Part shown: positions 8,366 through 16,633 of the stretch, piece after piece | Position numbering within the stretch: the first letter of the stretch is position 1 | How the letters are laid out: each line of letters starts with the position of its first letter | NCBI GenBank assembly: GCA_958402795.1 | Contig: CATXUX010000013.1 | Location: forward strand, 1-64,000 | Length of the DNA stretch: 64,000 nucleotides | Reading direction: 5' to 3' | From: an uncultured Lachnospiraceae bacterium | GTDB lineage: Bacteria; Bacillota; Clostridia; Lachnospirales; Lachnospiraceae | Translations under genes and position numbers: made by a program | Notes under the pieces: generated by a model | Seen by the model: the letters and a program-made list of their open reading frames with translations, nothing else | The model's database searches: none | What the model was told of the DNA's origin: nothing

Positions 8366-9472
8366 CTACGTATTTTTCATCAGCTCCCGGTATTGCCCAG
8401 GAGAAAGGTCGTATTCTTTCTTAAACGCCCTGTAAAAAGAAGTATAATCACAGAAACCGGTACGCTCCGCAATCTCTCCAAGCGGGATGTCCTCTTCTAT
8501 CATCCGTTTTGCTGCATTTAAACGGCATCTTGTTACAAACTGATAAAAGCTCACATTCATACGGCTGCGGAATGTCTTGCCCAGTGTACTCTCGCTGACC
8601 AGGAACCGCCGTGCGGTATCCTCCAGTGTGATTCGTTCATCCAGATGTGTACTTACATACTCTACAACCGAATCCAGCAGTTCTTCCTTTTCTGTCGGGA
8701 TATGTCCGCCTTCCTCCACAGCACGGGCAAGCTGCACCAGAAGTTCGGCAACGCCTCCGCACACGGCAATCTCCCAGCCTTTTTTCTCCCCTTCAGACTC
8801 CCTGCAGATCTGTTGAAAAGAATCTGCTATGAAATCCCATTTTCCGCTTCCGAGATGAAGCACAAAGCCTTCCGGCTGACTTCCGGTTTCTTCCCCGTCC
8901 GTATCGGAAGGAATCGGATAAAAACGCCGGACCGCGCCGGCCCCATCCGAACGAATGACTCCTTCGGCACTCTTAGCGGCATCCGGATAAAATCTTTGAT
9001 ACAGATCATAGCAGTCTCCTACAAACTCTGCACTGATCCAGATTACAATCCGTTCATAATACCCGGCATCCGGCCTTCTCTGAAGCAGCGGGCAGTGATT
9101 CACTCCGGGCGGAATAATGATGGCGTCCCGTTTGCGGATCCGGTAGCGCCGTGTCCCCAGCAGATATTCCACATCACCGCTGCAGCAGAACAATATTTCC
9201 AGAAATGAATGGCTATGGAGCTGTACGATATCATCATAAGCATTGATATCACGGTGCGCGTCCACGAGTCCCGATTTCATCTCCAAATCCTGGTAAGTCA
9301 TGCACACTCCCTCTTTTTTCGCCGTTTCCCCCAGCATTTTTCGAAACCGCATCCGTTCCGCAACAGAAAGGTGCGGATAAAGATGCTTGATATCAAAGTA
9401 TGCGATCTCTCCCACTGCGATTTTTTTGACTGCCTCTTCCATATTCCGTTGTTTTTCAATTTCGCTTTCCAT
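8366..9472 (-). CDS. AraC-family transcriptional regulator with cupin-type sensor domain
   Basis: The 368-residue regulator has a long N-terminal region, a cupin-like ligand-binding section (about 75-130, HSHSFLEILFCCSGDVEYLLGTRRYRI) and a C-terminal pair of helix-turn-helix motifs (about 265-365; SESTLGKTFRSRMNVSFYQFVTRCRLNAAKRM and GFCDYTSFYRAFKKEYDLSPGQYR). It is divergent from a GPH sugar transporter and an esterase, which it probably activates in response to their substrate. The inducer is unknown. Confidence 0.9.
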   Translation of the reverse strand: MESEIEKQRNMEEAVKKIAVGEIAYFDIKHLYPHLSVAERMRFRKMLGETAKKEGVCMTYQDLEMKSGLVDAHRDINAYDDIVQLHSHSFLEILFCCSGDVEYLLGTRRYRIRKRDAIIIPPGVNHCPLLQRRPDAGYYERIVIWISAEFVGDCYDLYQRFYPDAAKSAEGVIRSDGAGAVRRFYPIPSDTDGEETGSQPEGFVLHLGSGKWDFIADSFQQICRESEGEKKGWEIAVCGGVAELLVQLARAVEEGGHIPTEKEELLDSVVEYVSTHLDERITLEDTARRFLVSESTLGKTFRSRMNVSFYQFVTRCRLNAAKRMIEEDIPLGEIAERTGFCDYTSFYRAFKKEYDLSPGQYRELMKNT

Positions 9473-9519
9473 TCTCTTTATCCCCCACTGTGTTCCGAGT
9501 TTACATCAGATTTTTTACC

Positions 9520-9579
9520 AGAATCACAATAAAAAATATGATATTCACAATTTATTATGTGATTCTTTTTTCTTATACT
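9520..9579 (+). promoter_or_regulatory. Divergent regulatory region with inverted repeat and promoter for the GPH transporter
   Basis: The inverted repeat AGAATCACA (9520-9528) and TGTGATTCT (9558-9566) lies between the AraC gene and the transporter. The right arm sits in the spacer of a weak plus-strand promoter (TTTATT at 9551, TATACT at 9574-9579, 17-bp spacer). A poor -35 box next to a repeat is typical of an activator-dependent promoter. Confidence 0.5.
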
Positions 9580-9647
9580 CAAAATAGCACAATACAATGC
9601 AAATGACAAGGCATTTTTTATGCACTATGCCGGGGAAGGAGATTCAA

Positions 9648-11015
9648 ATGGAAAAGAAACAAAAAAAATTTGGCGTCAAGGACCAGGTATGCTACTTGTT
9701 CGGAGACGTCGGGGGAAGTTTTGTCAACTTGTATGTGGACGCATATTTTCTTGTGTTCTGCACCTATGTGCTTGGTATCAGCACCTACTTTATGGGAACG
9801 CTGTTCCTGGTTGCCCGGATCTGGGACGCAGTCAATGATCCACTGATCGGTTCGATTCCGGACAGGCATATCCTCGGAAAAAGCGGCGACCGTTTTAAAC
9901 CGTACATAAAGCTATTCATGATCCCGCTGGCATTAAGCGGCGTATTCTGCTTTACGAATGTATCCGGTTTTCCGGATCTGTGGAAACATATCTGGGTATG
10001 CTTTGCCTATATTGCATATGGCATGTGCTACACCGGAGCATCCATGCCCTATGGTTCACTGGCAACTGTGATCACAGACGATCCGGTTGAAAATGCGAAG
10101 CTGTCCCGCGCCCGCTCTTTCGGCGGCGGTATCGTCGGAATCCTGCTTGCATTTGTCCCACAGTTCATTTATGATAAAGATACCAACCCGGTTCCGATGG
10201 CTTTTTTCGTGATTGCGATCGTATTCGGTCTTGGCAGCATTCTTGCCTACACGATCCTGCTTTCCGGAAGTACAGAACGTATTCATTACGAAGTAAAGAA
10301 GGATGATTATAAATTCAGCGAAGTACTGAAGAATGCGCTGAAAAACCGTCCGCTGATCGGCTGCATGATTGCCGCGATCGGATTTTTGTTTTACAACACC
10401 GGATTCGGTCAGGTATCCTCCTACTTGTTTAAGGAATATTACCACAACACGAATATCATCACCCTCGCGACACTGATCACAATGCCATTGATGCTGATCA
10501 TTTTCCCGTTTATCCCGAATCTGGTCCGCAAATTCGGAAAAGTCGGCTCTGTATTGTATCCGTGCCTGATCGGAGTTGTCATCAGCGGATTTCTGTTCTT
10601 TGTGCCGATTGAGAATCCGTATATTTATCTTCTGATCAACGCAGTCGCGGTAATCGGACCGATGTGTTACGCACTGAACTGCTGGGCAATTGCTTCTGAC
10701 TGTATCGAGTACCACGAATACCATTTCGGACAGCGTGCAAATGGAACCATCTATTCCATTTATACATTTTCCCGTAAGATCGGCAGCGCGCTGGCATCCG
10801 CATTTGCAAGCTATTCACTGGGATTCATCGGATATGTTTCCGGCATTGCTTCACAGACTCCGGAAGTTGCATCCCGGATCCGCTACCTTGTAACCGCCGT
10901 TCCGCTCATTGCCAATATCCTGATCTGTGTCGGCCTCGGTGTTATTTATAACCTGAAAAAAGAGGACAGCGCAAAGATTCATGAAGAACTGATGCAGCGG
11001 CACGAAGAAGCGTAA
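9648..11015 (+). CDS. GPH-family sugar:cation symporter (MFS transporter)
   Basis: The 455-residue product has about 12 membrane helices and the glycoside-pentoside-hexuronide family hallmarks: YLFGDVGGSFVNLYVDAYFLVF near the start, the motif WDAVNDPLIGSIPDR (about 60-75) and RARSFGGG in the middle. It should import a glycoside together with Na+ or H+. The ATG at 9648 is preceded by GAAGGAG; a longer start 51 bases upstream lacks a ribosome binding site. An esterase gene follows after 22 bases. Confidence 0.92.
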   Translation: MEKKQKKFGVKDQVCYLFGDVGGSFVNLYVDAYFLVFCTYVLGISTYFMGTLFLVARIWDAVNDPLIGSIPDRHILGKSGDRFKPYIKLFMIPLALSGVFCFTNVSGFPDLWKHIWVCFAYIAYGMCYTGASMPYGSLATVITDDPVENAKLSRARSFGGGIVGILLAFVPQFIYDKDTNPVPMAFFVIAIVFGLGSILAYTILLSGSTERIHYEVKKDDYKFSEVLKNALKNRPLIGCMIAAIGFLFYNTGFGQVSSYLFKEYYHNTNIITLATLITMPLMLIIFPFIPNLVRKFGKVGSVLYPCLIGVVISGFLFFVPIENPYIYLLINAVAVIGPMCYALNCWAIASDCIEYHEYHFGQRANGTIYSIYTFSRKIGSALASAFASYSLGFIGYVSGIASQTPEVASRIRYLVTAVPLIANILICVGLGVIYNLKKEDSAKIHEELMQRHEEA

Positions 11016-11037
11016 TAAAGAAAGGAGACGTTTTATC

Positions 11038-12417
11038 ATGGCAAATACAATTACTACCCCCTGCGGGGAGATTCAGGGAACCTCCTGCCGTCTTCCCAGT
11101 GTAACTGCATACAAGGGAATCCGGTATGCAACGGCCGGGCGCTGGGAATATCCGAAGATCGTAGAACACTGGGAGGGTGTTTACGACGCATCTAAATACA
11201 GAAACTGCAGTTATCAGCCCCGTGCCTTTTATAATGAAGAAGACATGCCGGAAAAAGCATTTTATTACAATGAATTCCGAAAAGGAGAAACCTACACCTA
11301 CGATGAGGACTGTCTGTTTTTAAATATCTGGACGCCGGAAAATGTAACCCCGGAAAGTAAACTTCCTGTACTGTTCTACATCCATGGCGGCGGATTCACC
11401 GGCGGATGCGGACACGAGAAACATTTTGACGGTCCGGTATGGGCAACTTCAGGGACTGTCGCTGTCACGATCAACTACCGTCTCGGACCGATGGGATTCT
11501 TGTGTCTGCCCGAGCTTGCAAAGGAAGCAGGACACACGGGGAATTACGGCTTATACGACCAGTTTACCGCTATGCAGTGGGTGCAGAAAAACATCGCCTC
11601 ATTCGGCGGCGATCCGGAAAATGTCACGCTCATAGGACAGAGTGCCGGAGCGATGAGCGTACAACAGCATTGTATCAGTCCTCTGACCGACAGTCTGTTT
11701 GCAAAGGCAGTGATGAGCAGCGGGGGCGGAGCAAGTAAACTGTTCCCGGCGCCGGCTTCTGCGGACAGCCAGTATCCCTTCTGGCAGAATGTGATGCAAA
11801 AGTGCGGCTGCAGCACACTCCGGGAGTTCCGCGCCGTCGAACCGAAAAAGCTCTTCCAGACCTGGCAGGAAATCAAAGCGGCGGACTCCCAGAAGATGGC
11901 ATTGGCCGCATCCCCCTGCATGGATGGACAGTTTGTCACTATGAGTGCAGTGGACGCCCTCAAAAAAGGGGTGCAGAAAAACATTCCTTATATGATGGGT
12001 TCTACCAGCCATGACATTGTCCCGCCGATCGTATTCAAAATGGCGCGCGACTGGTGCCGCGCCCAGTCCGAGCAGGGTAAACAGCCAAGTTATGCCTGGT
12101 TCTTCGACCGGAAGCTCCCCGGCGACGAAAATGGCGCATGGCACAGCAGCGACCTGTGGTACTGGTTCGGGACGTTAGAGAACTGCTGGCGTCCGATGAC
12201 GGAAAAAGACTTTGACCTGAGCCGTCAGATGAGTACCTATCTCACAAACTTCGCCAAAACCGGCAATCCAAACGGAGACGGTCTGGCAGAATGGCTTCCG
12301 GTTCAAAAAGGACAGAATAAAGTGCTCCGCCTTGGTGAAAAAGAAACCCATATGGGCGGAGTAAACATCGCCAAACTGAATTATACGATGCTGACAAATA
12401 AAGCGGTTGGTGAATAA
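11038..12417 (+). CDS. Type B carboxylesterase
   Basis: The 459-residue alpha/beta hydrolase has the type-B features: an oxyanion-hole motif IHGGGF (about 118-123), the nucleophile elbow GQSAGAMS with the serine near residue 202, EDCLFLNIWTP, and a C-terminal His region in GAWHSSDLWYWFG. There is no signal peptide, so it acts in the cytoplasm, probably de-esterifying the compound imported by the neighbouring GPH transporter. The physiological ester is unknown; acylated sugars or plant conjugates are plausible. Confidence 0.92.
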   Translation: MANTITTPCGEIQGTSCRLPSVTAYKGIRYATAGRWEYPKIVEHWEGVYDASKYRNCSYQPRAFYNEEDMPEKAFYYNEFRKGETYTYDEDCLFLNIWTPENVTPESKLPVLFYIHGGGFTGGCGHEKHFDGPVWATSGTVAVTINYRLGPMGFLCLPELAKEAGHTGNYGLYDQFTAMQWVQKNIASFGGDPENVTLIGQSAGAMSVQQHCISPLTDSLFAKAVMSSGGGASKLFPAPASADSQYPFWQNVMQKCGCSTLREFRAVEPKKLFQTWQEIKAADSQKMALAASPCMDGQFVTMSAVDALKKGVQKNIPYMMGSTSHDIVPPIVFKMARDWCRAQSEQGKQPSYAWFFDRKLPGDENGAWHSSDLWYWFGTLENCWRPMTEKDFDLSRQMSTYLTNFAKTGNPNGDGLAEWLPVQKGQNKVLRLGEKETHMGGVNIAKLNYTMLTNKAVGE

Positions 12418-12460
12418 AATCAAATTGCCGGGTAATGCCTTTTTAACCCGGTTTCCACTC

Positions 12461-12530
12461 AAAAAGGACAGATCCCGTAGGATTTCATGCTTTCCAGCAT
12501 TAGACTCCTCCGTGGGATCTGTCCTTTTTT
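12461..12530. terminator. Bidirectional terminator between the esterase and MATE genes
   Basis: A perfect 16-bp inverted repeat (AAAAAGGACAGATCCC at 12461-12476, GGGATCTGTCCTTTTT at 12514-12529) encloses a 37-base loop. It has an A tract on one side and a T tract on the other, so it can end transcripts from both convergent genes. A weaker hairpin CCGGGT/ACCCGG lies just before it. Confidence 0.8.
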
Positions 12531-12576
12531 GTTTACTGTCAAGATGCAAATACAGTGCCCGGTTCCTTTGGGACAA

Positions 12577-13908
12577 TTATACCAGACACAGTTTTTTCCA
12601 TCTGCCGCTCAGATATCGCCCTATAAACAATGCAGCTCTGAAAATCCAGTCGAGTACCATCGCGATCCAGACACCGATGGCGCCCATTCCCATCTGTACG
12701 CCGATGATATAACTGAATCCGATCCGGAATGTAAACATCGAAAAGATAGATACGACCATCGTAAACCTGACGTCATTGCACGCACGGAGCATATTCGGCA
12801 GGACAAACGCCACCGGCCACAGCACCATCGCGCACCCGTCATGGATCATCACCAGCTTGTACGCAAGGTCTGTCGTCTCCGCGCTCAGACCATACAGCCT
12901 GAGGATCGGAGATAACCCAAGGAGAATACAACTGTTCAGTATGATCGTCGGGATATACGTCATGAGCAGGATCCGTTTCGTATAATACCGGATCTGCCGC
13001 TCATCATTTGCTCCCACGCACTGACCGATCACCGTGATCATGGCAAGATTCATCGCCTGTCCGATGATACATCCCAGTGCATCCAGATTATTCGCGACTC
13101 CGTTCGCCGCGATCTGTACGGTTCCGAATCCGGATATAATACTGACAACCAGTACACGTCCAAGCTGGAAAATTCCGTTCTCGATTCCGCTCGGGATCCC
13201 GATATAAAGGATATTCTTGATTACTTTCCAATCCAGAGAAAATGATTCTTTCTCAAAATGTACGATATGCTTCGGGTTTTGAAGCAGCACATATAAGATG
13301 ATTCCCGCAACCGCCCTCGAGACAAGCGACGGAATCGCTACGCCTGCAACTCCCATATGTAATACAAAAATACAGATCGCATTTCCGACAATATTGATCA
13401 CATTCATCACCACCGACACTTTCAATGTGATCTGTGAATTTCCCATCGACCGGAACAATGCGGCGCATGCATTATAAACCGCAAGGAACGGATAGGAAAC
13501 CGCCGAAATCAGCAGATAAATCAGCGCATTTTCCATAACGTCCGCCTCAATGCTTCCAAAAAACAAACGCAGCAGCGGATTCCGCACAAGCACCACGAGC
13601 GCCATGATACATGTACTGCCGATCAGTACGGTATACAAAAGCTGCTTCGCAGATTTGCACGCTTCCTCCACTTTTCCCGCTCCGATGCGCTGAGAAGTAA
13701 CAACGGCTCCTCCCGTAGCCAGCGCCGAGAGCACACTGAATATCAGCATATTGATCATATCTACAAGGGACACGCCGGACACAGCCGCTTCTCCCACAGA
13801 GGAAACCATCATGGTGTCCGCCATACCGACCGTAATCGCAAGCGCCTGCTCAAAAACAAGCGGTACACACAGCTTCCATAAATCCTTTTTTGAAAATAGA
13901 TAGTCCAC
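12577..13908 (-). CDS. MATE-family efflux transporter
   Basis: The 443-residue protein has about 12 membrane helices and typical MATE sequence (LWKLCVPLVFEQALAITVGMADTMMVSSVGEAAVSGVSLVD near the N terminus). MATE proteins expel cationic drugs, metabolites or toxins in exchange for Na+ or H+. The start is the GTG at 13906-13908, with GGAG 8 bases upstream. A strong promoter with a 12-bp-arm palindrome at its start point precedes it, so expression is probably repressor-controlled. Confidence 0.92.
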   Translation of the reverse strand: MDYLFSKKDLWKLCVPLVFEQALAITVGMADTMMVSSVGEAAVSGVSLVDMINMLIFSVLSALATGGAVVTSQRIGAGKVEEACKSAKQLLYTVLIGSTCIMALVVLVRNPLLRLFFGSIEADVMENALIYLLISAVSYPFLAVYNACAALFRSMGNSQITLKVSVVMNVINIVGNAICIFVLHMGVAGVAIPSLVSRAVAGIILYVLLQNPKHIVHFEKESFSLDWKVIKNILYIGIPSGIENGIFQLGRVLVVSIISGFGTVQIAANGVANNLDALGCIIGQAMNLAMITVIGQCVGANDERQIRYYTKRILLMTYIPTIILNSCILLGLSPILRLYGLSAETTDLAYKLVMIHDGCAMVLWPVAFVLPNMLRACNDVRFTMVVSIFSMFTFRIGFSYIIGVQMGMGAIGVWIAMVLDWIFRAALFIGRYLSGRWKKLCLV

Positions 13909-13930
13909 TTCTCTCACTCCTAACATAAAA

Positions 13931-13996
13931 GTTGATGTACAAGACTGCTCTTTGTACATCAACCTGTATTATACGCTCTTCTTATTTTTCTGTAAA
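13931..13996 (-). promoter_or_regulatory. MATE promoter with operator-like palindrome at the start site
   Basis: On the minus strand TTTACA (13991-13996) and TATAAT (13968-13973) are 17 bp apart. Directly downstream lies the inverted repeat GTTGATGTACAA-N9-TTGTACATCAAC (13931-13963), so it spans +1 to about +30. The position suits a roadblocking repressor such as a TetR- or MarR-type drug sensor. The same sequence could form an RNA hairpin, and TTTTA follows it. Confidence 0.75.
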
Positions 13997-14043
13997 TATC
14001 CAATGAAACGAAAAACTGCAACGAAAAGCTGCAGCTTGTCTTT

Positions 14044-14832
14044 TTAAAGTACATTGAATCCATATACTTCAATCTGTGTCAGCGCCGGGAATGGGGATGG
14101 TTCCTCTGATTTTATCATATCATGCATCTCCAGCCAGCAGATTTTCTTAGCCGGAAATGTGATTTCGTGGGGGCGAGCATCCTTTTCCATCTTCATCTCC
14201 AGCGTGCTTTCGTCTGAAAAGGAGAATTTCACGCACTTCCACCAATTGTCATGTGGAAAATCAGCTCTGGTATAAAGCACAATTCTGTCAATCTCTACAG
14301 TTCTTCCAAAATCAATTTTAATTCTGGCGTCGTCCTGCATATTAATCCCCCACGACTGATACGGCCATTCTCCATGGCAGGTACTGACCGTAATCCCGTC
14401 TATTGCATTCTGCGCAGCAAAAACAGATTCTCCTCTTGTTTCCACATTAGCCGATGCGTGAGGATATAAGTTTTTCACATGATGCTGGTCACACGGATTC
14501 ACAGCAAGATTCCTGTACCCATTAATTTCGTAGTCCTTTGCCAAACGGACTCGTAAGAGGTGCTTCTCTCCATAAAACGCCTTGGGGGACAGATTGATTC
14601 TTTTCTCTCCGAACGGCACCATATAAGTAACATTTCCCGTAAGATAGACCAGACAACTTCCGATCGCATCATCCACCTGCAGCCACACATACACATCTTT
14701 TTCGGATGTTTCAAGGATAATTCTGTCCTCCGGTTCATACTTCTGGCTATATACAAGGTTCACTTCATCGATTCCTCTGCCGACTGCTTTCGTCCGCATA
14801 TCTGCATCTAAGATTTTCAGGCACAGTTCCAT
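14044..14832 (-). CDS. Discoidin/F5-8-type-C-like carbohydrate-binding protein, cytoplasmic
   Basis: The 262-residue protein has no signal peptide. Its C-terminal half (about 120-262) looks like a galactose-binding-like (F5/8 type C) beta-sandwich: HASANVETRGESVFAAQNAIDG, then WPYQSWGINMQDDARIKIDFGRTVEIDRIVLYTR and a closing IEVYGF. The N-terminal half is beta-rich with no motif I recognise. AGGAGG lies 9 bases before the chosen ATG. As the last gene of the glycan locus it probably binds, or acts on, the imported sugar. No catalytic residues can be named. Confidence 0.7.
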   Translation of the reverse strand: MELCLKILDADMRTKAVGRGIDEVNLVYSQKYEPEDRIILETSEKDVYVWLQVDDAIGSCLVYLTGNVTYMVPFGEKRINLSPKAFYGEKHLLRVRLAKDYEINGYRNLAVNPCDQHHVKNLYPHASANVETRGESVFAAQNAIDGITVSTCHGEWPYQSWGINMQDDARIKIDFGRTVEIDRIVLYTRADFPHDNWWKCVKFSFSDESTLEMKMEKDARPHEITFPAKKICWLEMHDMIKSEEPSPFPALTQIEVYGFNVL

Positions 14833-14921
14833 CTTTTCCTTCCTCCTGTTCATACAAACTTACTCCCAAAGATCCGGACTGATTCCAGACATCTTCGGGA
14901 GCATTTGCTGCCTTCGTATCA

Positions 14922-15728
14922 TTACGGTTGTTTTCCTATATAGGCGAGAATCCCGCCGTCCACATACAGAATGTGTCCGTTTACAAAATCCGACGCATCC
15001 GACGCCAGAAAGACCGCAGGTCCCATCAGATCCTCCGGAGTCCCCCAGCGTGCCTGCGGGGTTTTCGCGATGATAAACTGATCAAACGGATGACGGCTGC
15101 CGTCTTCCTGCCGCTCGCGCAGCGGCGCCGTCTGGGGCGTTGCAATATATCCCGGTCCGATCCCGTTGCACTGAATATTGTATGCGCCATATTCAGATGC
15201 AATATTTTTGGTCAGCATCTTTAAGCCGCCTTTTGCCGCTGCATAGGCAGATACCGTCTCGCGTCCCAGCTCACTCATCATAGAACAGATATTGATGATC
15301 TTGCCATGTTTTTTCTCCATCATTCCCGGCAGGACGGCCTTTGCTACGATATACGGCGCAACCAGATCAATATCCACTACCCGATGAAATTCAGATACTT
15401 CCATCTCTGTCATGGGGATCCTTTTGATGATTCCTGCGTTATTGACCAGAATATCAATACTGCCGAGTTCCCGGCTGATTTGTTCTACCATATCCGTCAC
15501 CTGCTTTTCATCGGTAACGTCGCAGTAATATCCTTTTGCCTCGATCCCCTTTTCCTGATAGTTCTTCAGCGCCTGCTCCATATGCTCCCGGCTTCTGCAG
15601 TTAAATGCAATTTTGGCTCCCGCCTTCGCATATGCTTCGGCAATTGCAAACCCGATTCCGTATGCCGCTCCTGTAACCAGAGCAACTTTCCCTTCCAGTG
15701 AAAACAAATTGCTTATCTCCCTGTCCAT
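14922..15728 (-). CDS. kduD: SDR-family 2-dehydro-3-deoxy-D-gluconate 5-dehydrogenase
   Basis: This 268-residue short-chain dehydrogenase has the cofactor motif TGAAYGIG (about 20-27), NNAG and the catalytic YAAAK (Tyr near 166). Adjacent kduI supports KduD, which reduces 3-deoxy-D-glycero-2,5-hexodiulosonate to 2-keto-3-deoxygluconate using NADH. Related SDRs are labelled gluconate 5-dehydrogenase, so that is the alternative. The pair drains 4,5-unsaturated uronates released by the GH88 enzyme upstream. KDG kinase and aldolase genes are not in the window. Confidence 0.85.
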   Translation of the reverse strand: MDREISNLFSLEGKVALVTGAAYGIGFAIAEAYAKAGAKIAFNCRSREHMEQALKNYQEKGIEAKGYYCDVTDEKQVTDMVEQISRELGSIDILVNNAGIIKRIPMTEMEVSEFHRVVDIDLVAPYIVAKAVLPGMMEKKHGKIINICSMMSELGRETVSAYAAAKGGLKMLTKNIASEYGAYNIQCNGIGPGYIATPQTAPLRERQEDGSRHPFDQFIIAKTPQARWGTPEDLMGPAVFLASDASDFVNGHILYVDGGILAYIGKQP

Positions 15729-15754
15729 GATTCTGTCTCACCTCCTGCACGATC

Positions 15755-16618
15755 TTATAACAAATCCTGATTGTCGACCCCGTCCATATCGTCGAAATCC
15801 TGATTCTCACCTGCCATTCCCCAGATAAACGTATAATTTCTGCTTCCGCTTCCTGCATGAATGGACCAGCTTGGCGAGATCACTGCCTGTTCATTTCTTA
15901 CTACCAAATGCCGCGTCTGTGACGGTTCTCCCATATAATGCATCACGAACGCATCTTCCGGAAGTCCAAAATACAGGTATACTTCCATCCTGCGGTCATG
16001 GGTATGGCAGGGCATGGTATTCCATACGCTTCCCGGCTCTAACTGTGTCATGCCCATTTCTAACTGGCAGCTTTCTACCTGACCGGGAAGAATGTATTTA
16101 CAGATGGTCCGGTGATTGGATTCTTCCAAAGATCCGAGACGGACCTGGTTTTCCGGCTTGATGATCACTACTCCCTCTTTCGCTTCTCCCTCTCTCTTGA
16201 TCAAAACCGTCGGATATGTACAATGCGCCGGCGTACTGTTCAGATAGAATTTTGCCGGGTTGTCCGCGTCCCTGCTTGCAAAAGAAACTTTCTTTGCTCC
16301 TTTTCCGATGTACATTCCGTCTCTTGGTTCTACCTCGTATGTTCTGCCGTCTACGGATATCACTCCTGCTCCGCCGATGTTGATCACGCCCATCTCGCGT
16401 CGCTGCAGAAAATACTCCGCCCGAAGTTCCTCTCCGGCTGTCAGATCTAATCCTTTCGTGACCGGCATGATTCCGCCTGTAATGATCCGGTCGATATGGC
16501 TGTACACCATCTTGATCTCATCCTTTTCAAAAACAGAAGGGATCAGGAATTCCTCTCTTAATCTCTCCGTTGTGTAGTGTTTTACATCTCTTGGTGATGC
16601 TGCTGTTCTGATTTCCAT
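15755..16618 (-). CDS. kduI: 5-dehydro-4-deoxy-D-glucuronate isomerase
   Basis: KduI isomerises 5-keto-4-deoxyuronate, the open form of the unsaturated uronate released by glycan lyases and GH88/GH105 enzymes. The 287-residue cupin protein starts MEIRTAASPRDVKHYTTERLREEFLI, a standard KduI opening, and has the metal-binding NTMPCHTHDRRMEVYLYF segment. The ATG at 16616-16618 follows GGAGG with 8-base spacing. It lies 26 bases before kduD. Confidence 0.95.
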   Translation of the reverse strand: MEIRTAASPRDVKHYTTERLREEFLIPSVFEKDEIKMVYSHIDRIITGGIMPVTKGLDLTAGEELRAEYFLQRREMGVINIGGAGVISVDGRTYEVEPRDGMYIGKGAKKVSFASRDADNPAKFYLNSTPAHCTYPTVLIKREGEAKEGVVIIKPENQVRLGSLEESNHRTICKYILPGQVESCQLEMGMTQLEPGSVWNTMPCHTHDRRMEVYLYFGLPEDAFVMHYMGEPSQTRHLVVRNEQAVISPSWSIHAGSGSRNYTFIWGMAGENQDFDDMDGVDNQDLL

Positions 16619-16633
16619 GTCTGTTTCCTCCAA

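Noticed and set aside
10056..10724. 222-codon minus-strand open frame
   Set aside because: It is antisense to the GPH transporter and has the low-complexity composition of a shadow frame.
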